Shown in pieces: positions 1-4,538 of a DNA stretch of 6,360 nucleotides (position 1 is the first letter of the stretch; the number at the start of each line of letters is the position of its first letter). The stretch is from CAYUYH01 sp964449175 (GTDB taxonomy: Bacteria; Planctomycetota; Phycisphaerae; SM23-33): contig CAYUYH010000157.1 of the NCBI GenBank assembly GCA_964449175.1, forward strand, positions 1 to 6,360, written 5' to 3'. The notes beneath the pieces are model-generated. The model saw only the letters and a list, made by a program, of their open reading frames with translations. It did not search any database and was not told where the DNA came from. A program made the position numbers and the translations under genes.

Positions 1-194
1 TCCGTGGCCGTGTAGCCTTCCGGGTGCCCCACGGGCAGGCCCTCGCCGCTGGGGTAGGGGAACATGTCCAGCACGGACAGCTTGGGCCTGGCGACGAAGC
101 CATCGGCGCCCGGATTAGGCTGGCGGAACGTCTCGTTGTCCTGCCAGTACTGCTGCCACTTCTTTTCGATTGCCGCAAAGTCGTACCCAGCCAT
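1..194 (-). CDS. leuS: Leucyl-tRNA synthetase, N-terminal part (runs off left edge)
   Basis: Class I aminoacyl-tRNA synthetase that charges tRNA-Leu with leucine in the cytoplasm. Only 64 complete codons are present; the rest lies beyond the left edge. The protein begins MAGYDFAAIEKKWQQYW, the usual bacterial LeuRS opening. It continues through KLSVLDMFPYPSGEGL to GHPEGYTAT, the start of the Rossmann catalytic domain with the HIGH-motif region at residues 54-57. The first His of that motif reads Pro here (PVGH), whereas HxGH is the rule in LeuRS; see findings. The start is set by AAGGAG (200-205) five bases upstream of ATG, and alignment with the family needs no earlier residues. Upstream on the same strand lie a Leu-rich leader ORF and an attenuator terminator, so expression is probably controlled by leucyl-tRNA charging. 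The family call is very secure. Confidence 0.95.
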   Translation of the reverse strand, partial: MAGYDFAAIEKKWQQYWQDNETFRQPNPGADGFVARPKLSVLDMFPYPSGEGLPVGHPEGYTAT

Positions 195-343
195 GACTTC
201 TCCTTGCGAGGGCGGATGCGCGCACTACTGTGCCACCGCACCGCCCCCTCGGCCAACAAAAAACGCCAGCCGCCGCCCACGGGGCGCGACGCGCCTCACG
301 CCGACGTCGACGCGTCAGCGCGGCCGCCCGCCGGGCGAGGCAG

Positions 344-378
344 AAAAAAAGCCCCGCGATCCTTTAGTGATCGCGGGA
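344..378 (-). terminator. Intrinsic terminator in the leuS leader (attenuator 3:4 hairpin)
   Basis: Read on the minus strand, segment 3 (378-369, UCCCGCGAUC) pairs with segment 4 (361-352, GAUCGCGGGG) in a 10-bp GC-rich stem closed by one U-G pair, with a 7-nt loop ACUAAAG. One C then leads into seven consecutive U (350-344). It lies 29 nt after the leader stop codon and about 150 nt before the leuS start, so when it forms it should end transcription before leuS. No other minus-strand gene ends here except the leader ORF, which supports an attenuator rather than a gene-end terminator. Confidence 0.9.
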
Positions 379-464
379 CGTGTGTGTCAGATTTTCCCGC
401 GATCCGTCAGCGCAGCAGCAGGGCCAGCAGGTTCGCTAAGCCCAGGCTGTCGCTGTGACGGATC
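352..464 (-). promoter_or_regulatory. Leucine attenuator: four alternately pairing RNA segments
   Basis: Four segments can be seen on the minus-strand RNA. Segment 1 (464-456, GAUCCGUCA, the G of the AUG plus codons 2-4) is the exact complement of UGACGGAUC at 409-401, which begins with the leader stop codon; GCG/CGC (453-451 with 412-410) adds 3 bp beyond a 2-nt bulge. Segment 2 (404-395, GAUCGCGGGA) is a perfect 10-bp complement of segment 3 (378-369). Segment 3 also pairs with segment 4 (361-352) to form the terminator. Thus 1:2, 2:3 and 3:4 compete. A ribosome stalled at Leu codons 8-16 leaves segment 2 free, so 2:3 forms and leuS is read. A ribosome reaching the stop covers segment 2, and the terminator forms. 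With no translation, 1:2 also leads to termination. The pairing is seen in the sequence; the mechanism is inferred from the trp and leu attenuator paradigm. Confidence 0.85.
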
Positions 465-466
465 AT
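407..466 (-). CDS. Leucine-rich leader peptide of leuS (19 aa)
   Basis: Short ORF encoding MIRHSDSLGLANLLALLLR and ending in TGA. Leu occurs at codons 8, 10, 13, 14, 16, 17 and 18, seven of the last twelve residues. Six are CTG and one (codon 10) is TTA, a codon expected to be rare at this GC content. GAGG (472-475) lies five bases before the ATG, and a promoter lies just upstream, so the untranslated 5' end would be only about 10 nt. The ORF is followed at once by an RNA that can fold as antiterminator or terminator, then by leuS. This arrangement matches leader peptides of amino-acid attenuators such as leuL, trpL and pheM. The inferred role is a sensor: its translation reports leucyl-tRNA supply, and the peptide itself is unlikely to have a function. 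It was recognised from codon content, signals and context, not from homology. Confidence 0.85.
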   Translation of the reverse strand: MIRHSDSLGLANLLALLLR

Positions 467-482
467 TGTTGCCTCAGCGAGA

Positions 483-510
483 ATTATCGACCCAACGGCG
501 TGAAAGTCAA
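483..510 (-). promoter_or_regulatory. Sigma70-type promoter of the leuS leader
   Basis: On the minus strand, TTGACT (510-505) and GATAAT (488-483) are 16 bases apart; each matches the consensus at five of six positions. Transcription would begin near 475-477, immediately before the Shine-Dalgarno and ATG of the leader ORF, as in classical attenuated operons. Confidence 0.75.
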
Positions 511-603
511 GTATAGATTCCTGAACACGCGGCGCGCCGGGCGGGCGGCAACGATCAGTCAGTCGCTCAAGCCGGCGGCCTCGCCGCGGCATCGGGAGAA
601 CAC

Positions 604-1557
604 ATGCTTTGGTCTGCATATCGTGAGCAGTTGCTGACCGCACTGATATTCGCGGGCCTGGTGGGCGCGGTCTTCGTCGCGGGGTGGGGGGTGATGATCA
701 CGGCCGTGGTTCGCAAGCTGACCGGCAGGCGGGCGCCGCGCCGGTGGCGTTGGACGCGACGCACCATCGCCGCGGCAGCCATAGTCGGCATGGTCTGCGT
801 GGCGTACGGCTACTTCGTCGAGCCGTATTGGCTGGAGGTGACGCACGTCAGCATCGCCAGCTCCAAGCTGGCGCCGGGCGGCAGGCCAATCCGCATCGTG
901 CACATCTCCGACCTGCACTGCGACGACAAGAAGCGCCTGGAGGACAAGCTGCCCGATGTGATCGCCGAGCTGAAGCCCGACCTGATCGCCTTCACCGGCG
1001 ACGGGTTCAATTCCCCGACCGGCCTGGTGCATTTCCGCGAGTGCATGACCCGCCTGGCTCGCCTGGCGCCGACATTCGCCGTGCGGGGCAACCTGGACCT
1101 GTGGTTCAAGCCGGACAATTGGATCGGCGGCACCGGCGCCCGCGAGCTGACGTACGATCCGGTCACGGTCACCGCCGCCGGGCAGAGAATCCTCCTCGTC
1201 GGGGCGGCTGCGGCCAACTGGCCCGTCGTGGAGCAGGCCCTCGCCGGCGTGCCCAAAGATGCACTGACGGTCGTGCTCTATCACTACCCGGATGAAATCC
1301 CCTCAGCCGCCAAGCTCGGCGTGGACCTTTACCTGACCGGTCATACGCACGGCGGGCAGATCGCCCTGCCGTTCTACGGCGCGCTGGTCACGCTTTCGCG
1401 ATACGGCAAGCGATTCGAGAAAGGCCTGTATCAGGTCGGGCCGACGCACGCCTACGTCAGCCGCGGCATCGGCATGGAGGGCGGCCTGGTCCCGCGAGTC
1501 CGCTTCTGCGCCCGGCCGGAGGTGACCGTCATCGACCTGCGACCGGCGGGGCAATAG
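604..1557 (+). CDS. Membrane-anchored calcineurin-like metallophosphoesterase (YkuE/YaeI-like)
   Basis: Dinuclear-metal phosphoesterase of 317 aa, of the kind with two N-terminal membrane helices (about residues 11-36 and 54-71) and a catalytic domain after residue 95. Visible metal-site motifs in order: ISDLHC (D103, H105), TGDG (G132, D133), RGNLD (N163), YHYPD (H227) and GHTHGGQ (H247, H249). The block GNH(D/E) reads GNLD, so the usual catalytic His is Leu; see findings. Relatives include YkuE and YaeI and the chlamydial LpxG, which hydrolyses UDP-2,3-diacylglucosamine in lipid A synthesis; the substrate here cannot be told from sequence. Start chosen at ATG 604 with GGGAG (594-598) five bases upstream. 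The gene is divergent from the leuS leader. The 90 bases between that promoter and this gene hold only a weak TATAGA (512-517) as a possible -10. No U-tract terminator follows it. Confidence 0.9.
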   Translation: MLWSAYREQLLTALIFAGLVGAVFVAGWGVMITAVVRKLTGRRAPRRWRWTRRTIAAAAIVGMVCVAYGYFVEPYWLEVTHVSIASSKLAPGGRPIRIVHISDLHCDDKKRLEDKLPDVIAELKPDLIAFTGDGFNSPTGLVHFRECMTRLARLAPTFAVRGNLDLWFKPDNWIGGTGARELTYDPVTVTAAGQRILLVGAAAANWPVVEQALAGVPKDALTVVLYHYPDEIPSAAKLGVDLYLTGHTHGGQIALPFYGALVTLSRYGKRFEKGLYQVGPTHAYVSRGIGMEGGLVPRVRFCARPEVTVIDLRPAGQ

Positions 1558-1602
1558 CGGGGGCAGGGCTCAAAAAAAACCGCCGGCGGCTGGAGCGGGG
1601 GC

Positions 1603-1608
1603 TATAAT
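1603..1608 (+). promoter_or_regulatory. Possible -10 element for the 3D-domain gene
   Basis: A perfect TATAAT lies 128 bases before the ATG at 1736. No recognisable -35 is present at 16-18 bp spacing, but an eight-A tract (1572-1579) lies where an UP element could act. If used, the mRNA would carry a GC-rich leader of about 115 nt, in which CTCACTG (1618-1624) can pair with CAGTGAG (1679-1685). Confidence 0.45.
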
Positions 1609-1735
1609 GCGCAAACGCTCACTGTGAGGACCCGCTCGGCGGCGCAGGCCGGCCCGCGCAGGCGAATCGGGCGCTCGCCAGTGAGTGACGACGGCGCGAC
1701 AGGCGCCGCCCGCAAACCTGCCCGCTGAGCCCCCA

Positions 1736-2323
1736 ATGAAACGACTGACACGCGCCATTGCCTTGCTCACACCAGTGGCCCTAGTCTTGGCCGTTGTTTT
1801 GCTCACGCAAGATCGGGTCGCTGACCGGGCGGGCGGCCCCGGCGGGCACGCATCCGCCCGTGGTCTGCTGGCCGCGGTCGAGCCGGCGCCGGCCGAGAGC
1901 GACTACTGGCACAGCCAGGCCGAGCCGCCGGCCAGCGGGCTGATCCTGCCGGTCGACGAGGCTGCTATTGAAGCCGCCGAGGCCGACGCCCCGCAGGCCC
2001 TTCCGCTGAGGGCACGCAGGATGACGATGATCGTGACGGCATATTGCCCGTGCCGGCGATGCTGCGGGCGATTCAGCGACGGCAAGACGGCCAGCGGCCA
2101 CGCCGTCACCGCCAACGGCGGGCGATTCGCAGCCGCGGACACCCTGCTGCTGCCGTTCGGCACGCGGGTCGCCATCCCCGGCTACAACGGCGGGTCAGCC
2201 GTGCCGGTCCTCGACCGCGGCGGGAGGATTAAGGGCAATCGCCTGGACGTGTTCTTCCGCTCTCACCGCCAGGCCAAACGGTGGGGCACGCGAAGGCTGA
2301 CCGTGACAGTGTACGAGCAGTAG
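1736..2323 (+). CDS. Secreted 3D (Asp-Asp-Asp) domain protein, probable peptidoglycan lytic enzyme
   Basis: 195-aa protein with an N-terminal hydrophobic signal segment (MKRLTRAIALLTPVALVLAV, residues 1-23) and a linker rich in Ala, Pro and Glu to about residue 93. The C-terminal 3D domain follows. It starts with TAYCPCRRCCG (101-111), then SDGKTASG (114-121), PFGTRVAIPGY (140-150) and IKGNRLDVFF (165-174). The three Asp that name the domain appear to be D135, D160 and D171. The fold is a double-psi beta barrel shared with MltA lytic transglycosylases and with YocH and Rpf proteins, which cut cell-wall glycan; activity is inferred. A longer reading from GTG 1685 exists, but ATG 1736 puts the basic n-region and hydrophobic core at the N-terminus. 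The Shine-Dalgarno is poor in either case. The gene converges on the FmdB gene with 22 bases between stops and no clear terminator. Confidence 0.85.
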   Translation: MKRLTRAIALLTPVALVLAVVLLTQDRVADRAGGPGGHASARGLLAAVEPAPAESDYWHSQAEPPASGLILPVDEAAIEAAEADAPQALPLRARRMTMIVTAYCPCRRCCGRFSDGKTASGHAVTANGGRFAAADTLLLPFGTRVAIPGYNGGSAVPVLDRGGRIKGNRLDVFFRSHRQAKRWGTRRLTVTVYEQ

Positions 2324-2345
2324 GCCCCCGCCTCTCCCGTAGCCG

Positions 2346-2585
2346 TCAGGATGAGAACGGGCAACCGCCCGACGCACACGCCCCCGCCGTCGGCGAGCCG
2401 GCAGGGCACTGGCCGGACGAGCAGGGCGCCGAGGCCGACGAGCGGCTGTGGGCGGCGAAAGCGGACAAGCGGCGGGTCAGCTTCTGGCTGCCGCAGTGAG
2501 GGCAGGCGGGCTTGGCGCGGCTCGAAGAGACCAGCAGCTCCAGCTCCTCCCCGCATCCCTTGCAGGTGTACTCATATATCGGCAT
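2346..2585 (-). CDS. FmdB-family zinc ribbon protein
   Basis: 79-aa protein beginning MPIYEYTCKGCGEELELLV, the signature opening of the FmdB/CxxC_CxxC_SSSS regulatory family. Cys 8 and 11 (CKGC) and Cys 28 and 31 (CPHC) form a zinc ribbon. The tail is rich in Ser, Ala, Gly and Cys and has four more Cys (55, 60, 70, 75), which is common in the family. The namesake was described as a regulator in the formamidase operon of Methylophilus; the role of most members is unknown. The start at 2585 is fixed by the conserved MPIYEY and by GGAG (2593-2596) seven bases upstream. A longer in-frame reading from 2663 would add 26 unrelated residues and run across the promoter. The gene is divergent from the acetyltransferase gene. 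Confidence 0.9.
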   Translation of the reverse strand: MPIYEYTCKGCGEELELLVSSSRAKPACPHCGSQKLTRRLSAFAAHSRSSASAPCSSGQCPAGSPTAGACASGGCPFSS

Positions 2586-2628
2586 TGCACGTCTCCATCG
2601 GCCGCCTTCGGCGCGGCAGCGATACGTG

Positions 2629-2657
2629 AGTATACGCAGCAAATCGGCTATCATCAA
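2629..2657 (-). promoter_or_regulatory. Sigma70-type promoter of the FmdB gene
   Basis: On the minus strand, TTGATG (2657-2652) and TATACT (2634-2629) are 17 bases apart, matching the consensus at four and five of six positions. The predicted start near 2622 gives a 5' UTR of about 37 nt. It sits inside the divergent region shared with the acetyltransferase gene. Confidence 0.65.
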
Positions 2658-2674
2658 CGGCAACAGAGCCGCAA

Positions 2675-2696
2675 CCGCGGCCCGCGCCGGCCGCGG
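2675..2696 (+). repeat. Inverted repeat just upstream of the acetyltransferase RBS
   Basis: Perfect 8-bp arms CCGCGGCC (2675-2682) and GGCCGCGG (2689-2696) around a 6-nt loop, ending eight bases before the AGGAGG of the next gene. It could be an mRNA hairpin near the ribosome site or an operator dyad. In such GC-rich DNA it could also be chance. Confidence 0.4.
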
Positions 2697-2716
2697 CGCA
2701 GGACAGGAGGCGCAGA

Positions 2717-3511
2717 ATGGCCAAAACGGAAGTCCGCGACATGCAGGGCGCCGATGAGTACTTCGTCTCCACGTGCAGCCACGTGAACGAGTCGGCCGAG
2801 ATCGACGCCTGCGGGCAGAGATCGCTCACCTGGCTGCGCGCGATGCACAGCCGTGGGCTGCGAGCGAAGGTCGCCCTGCTCGACGGCCAACACGCCGGGT
2901 TCGCCTTCCTGATCCCCATTGAGATATGCCCGTGCACCATGACCGGGCGCGAGGTGATGGTCATGCCGTGCCTGTGGGTCATCAAGTCCGCCAAGGGCAA
3001 CGGCGCAGGCCGTGCCCTGCTGGCCGCCGCTGAGCAGGAAACACAGCAACAGGGCCGCAAGGCCCTGGCGACCGTGGCCTTCTACAGCGACTTCTGGTTC
3101 ATGCCGGCGGCGTTCTTCGAGAAGATGGGCTTCACGGTCGCCCGCCGGGAGGGTAAGGATGCGATACTCTGGAAGGTCTACGACCCCTCGGCCGAGGCGC
3201 CCGGTTTCCTGAAGGGCGGCTACGAATTCACGCCCGTCCCCGGGAAGGTGGTTGTGGACCTGTTCCATTTCAGCTTCTGCCTGACCGTGGGCGTGGAGGC
3301 CCAGCGGGTGCGTGAGGTGGCCGGGGAGTTCGGAGACCGCGTGGTGCTGAACGAGCACTGTGCCGACGACCAGGACGTGCTGCTCCGCTGCCGGCGGCCG
3401 CGGGGCATCTTCATCAACGGCAAGGAGATCGGCTGGGGCTACGAGGCGCCGCGCGACGGCATCCGCAAGGCCATCGCCGAGGCCCTGGCCGCGACGCAGC
3501 AGGGCGCGTAG
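2717..3511 (+). CDS. GNAT acetyltransferase with thioredoxin-like C-terminus (YoaP-like)
   Basis: 264-aa two-part cytoplasmic protein. Residues 1-155 form a GNAT fold: CLWVIKSAKGNGAGRALLAAAE (85-106) is motif A, with the pyrophosphate-binding loop KGNGAG at 93-98 that holds acetyl-CoA, and WFMPAAFFEKMGF (127-139) is motif B. Residues about 170-260 resemble the thioredoxin-like domain of YoaP-type proteins (VVVDLFHFSFCLTVGVEAQRV, then RGIFINGKEIGWGYEAP). The redox site is reduced to a single Cys188 in FCLT, so disulfide exchange of the classical kind is unlikely. The N-terminal half is Cys-rich (20, 32, 71, 73, 85). The acetyl acceptor is unknown. Start ATG 2717 follows a strong AGGAGG (2705-2710) by six bases. 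The gene is divergent from the FmdB gene. Its last 45 bases are repeated almost exactly at 4326-4373. Confidence 0.85.
   Translation: MAKTEVRDMQGADEYFVSTCSHVNESAEIDACGQRSLTWLRAMHSRGLRAKVALLDGQHAGFAFLIPIEICPCTMTGREVMVMPCLWVIKSAKGNGAGRALLAAAEQETQQQGRKALATVAFYSDFWFMPAAFFEKMGFTVARREGKDAILWKVYDPSAEAPGFLKGGYEFTPVPGKVVVDLFHFSFCLTVGVEAQRVREVAGEFGDRVVLNEHCADDQDVLLRCRRPRGIFINGKEIGWGYEAPRDGIRKAIAEALAATQQGA
3445..3489 (+). repeat. Direct repeat, copy 1 (inside the 3' end of the acetyltransferase gene)
   Basis: Bases 3455-3489 match 4339-4373 at 33 of 35 positions without gaps, and GGCGCC upstream (3445-3450) matches 4326-4331 after a 3-base length difference. Here it encodes EAPRDGIRKAIAEALA near the C-terminus of the acetyltransferase. 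Confidence 0.75.
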
Positions 3512-3514
3512 TCA

Positions 3515-3534
3515 CCTGCCGCCGCGGCGGCAGG
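3515..3534 (+). repeat. 20-bp perfect palindrome after the acetyltransferase stop
   Basis: CCTGCCGCCG followed by its exact complement begins four bases after the TAG stop. As RNA it would form an 8-bp all-GC-rich stem with a CGCG loop. There is no U tract, so it is at best a hairpin that protects or pauses the 3' end rather than an intrinsic terminator. The rest of the 151-base gap to the next gene holds C runs of nine (3555-3563) and seven (3602-3608) and no gene that I can support. Confidence 0.5.
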
Positions 3535-3662
3535 CCGGCAAAGCCGCGCCGTCGCCCCCCCCCATCACTCGGCTTGGCGACGCTGCTCTGGCGGCAGCGC
3601 GCCCCCCCGTCGGGCCGGGCCCACTGTCGAACCGGCGGGGCGGATCGGCCGATGATACCGAC

Positions 3663-4340
3663 ATGGCGATGAAGCTGATGAGACCTCCACCCTTGCCCGA
3701 CGACCGGCAGGCGCCCCCGCCTGCGCCTCAGGCCGCCCAGGCCAATCCCGCCTCGCCGCTGTCGCCCGAGTGCCTGGACCAGCTCGAACAGGCGAGGCGG
3801 CGCGAGAAGAAGATACGCCGTGCCGCTGCCGTTGCGATGGTCAGCGGATGCACACTCGCGGTGTTCTCAGCCGGGTCGCTGCTGGTCACAGCCGTGGGCG
3901 CGGCGCTCGGCGAGATCGATTCCGTGGGGCTGATTATGGGCGTCGCCCTGGGGCTGCTGGCCTGGATCGAGCTGCGAGGCCGGGCCGGGCTGCTGCGCTT
4001 CGAGCCGCGCGCTTGTCGCGTTCTCGGGTGGAACCAACTGGGCCTGATGGCGCTGATCATCGCCTATGCCGCCTGGATGCTCGCCCAGGCCCTGTGGGGG
4101 CCGAACCCCTACGCCGAGGCGATTGCCCACGAGCCCGCGCTGGGCCGCAGCCTTGGGGAGATAGGGAACCTCCGCAAGATGATCTCACTGGCGGTCTACG
4201 GCGGGCTGATCGCCGGCACGCTGATCTTCCAGGGGCTGACCTCGGCCTACTACTTCACGCGGCGCGCGCACGTGGAGGCGTACCTCAGCGCGACGCCGGA
4301 GTGGGTGGTCCAGCTCCGGCGACGCGGCGCCACGCGGTGA
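3663..4340 (+). CDS. Four-helix membrane protein of unknown function
   Basis: 225-aa protein that I do not recognise. Residues 1-36 are Pro- and Ala-rich and probably disordered. A basic charged stretch (about 37-53, EQARRREKKIRR) leads into helix 1 (54-82). Further hydrophobic segments are at 85-104, 123-145 and 171-196, ending in a short basic tail (VVQLRRRGATR). The positive residues before helix 1 and after helix 4 suggest both termini are cytoplasmic. Three in-frame ATGs (3663, 3669, 3678) are possible starts and none has a clear Shine-Dalgarno; I took the first. The open frame extends upstream to 3360, but that part overlaps the acetyltransferase gene in another frame and has low-complexity Arg-rich content, so it is not counted. 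The last five codons, including the stop, fall within a direct repeat of the acetyltransferase 3' end. Confidence 0.7.
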   Translation: MAMKLMRPPPLPDDRQAPPPAPQAAQANPASPLSPECLDQLEQARRREKKIRRAAAVAMVSGCTLAVFSAGSLLVTAVGAALGEIDSVGLIMGVALGLLAWIELRGRAGLLRFEPRACRVLGWNQLGLMALIIAYAAWMLAQALWGPNPYAEAIAHEPALGRSLGEIGNLRKMISLAVYGGLIAGTLIFQGLTSAYYFTRRAHVEAYLSATPEWVVQLRRRGATR

Positions 4341-4373
4341 CGGCATCGGCAAGGCGATCGCCGAGGCCCTGGC
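4326..4373 (+). repeat. Direct repeat, copy 2 (3' end of the membrane-protein gene and beyond)
   Basis: Near copy of 3445-3489. Read in the acetyltransferase frame from 4339 it gives DGIGKAIAEALAGAQ, against DGIRKAIAEALAATQ in the intact gene. The two differences in the 35-base core are C to G changes, one of them silent. Beyond 4373 the resemblance fades. It supplies the final residues and stop codon of the membrane protein in a different frame. Confidence 0.75.
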
Positions 4374-4434
4374 AGGGGCGCAATGGGTCCGGCACTGGCC
4401 TGACACGCCGGAAGGTCCACGGGCGCCCCGTCCC

Positions 4435-4475
4435 AATAGAAAAGCCACCCGGCGACCGACAGGCCGCCAGGTGGC
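4435..4475 (-). terminator. Intrinsic terminator of the outer-membrane protein gene
   Basis: On the minus strand, GCCACCTGGCG (4475-4465) pairs with CGCCGGGTGGC (4454-4444) in an 11-bp stem with one U-G pair and a 10-nt loop. UUUUCUAUU follows (4443-4435). It lies about 60 nt after the stop of the gene ending at 4539. Confidence 0.85.
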
Positions 4476-4538
4476 AAAGATACGTATCACTGCACGATCA
4501 TCTCAGCCGCGCCAAGTATGTCCGCAGCCAAGATGGGA

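Noticed and set aside
258..285. Second terminator in the leuS leader (T6 tract on the minus strand)
   Set aside because: The nearest hairpin (CGCCC/GGGCG) is short and ends about 10 nt before the T run, and a terminator there would make the clear upstream attenuator redundant.
407..643. Longer 78-codon reading that contains the leuS leader peptide
   Set aside because: The upstream codons cross the promoter and the start of the divergent phosphoesterase gene, and they lack a ribosome site; the internal ATG at 466 has both promoter and GAGG correctly placed.
559..1284. 241-codon open frame opposite the metallophosphoesterase
   Set aside because: It lies wholly antisense to a gene with clear motifs, has low-complexity Arg/Gly/Ala-rich composition, and is explained by high GC reducing stop codons.
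1571..1590. A8 tract beside the palindrome CCGCCGGCGG, like a minus-strand terminator
   Set aside because: The palindrome leaves only about 3 bp of stem once a loop is allowed, and no minus-strand gene ends here.
1609..1735. Possible c-di-AMP (ydaO-type) riboswitch before the 3D-domain gene
   Set aside because: Such riboswitches often precede cell-wall hydrolase genes, and a GC-rich leader with GAATC and CGACAG is present, but the diagnostic GGGGUGAAUC and CCCGAACCCGUCAGCUAAC blocks are absent.
2649..2654. TATCAT as a plus-strand -10 for the acetyltransferase gene
   Set aside because: No matching -35 is found at 16-18 bp, and it overlaps the -35 of the better minus-strand promoter.
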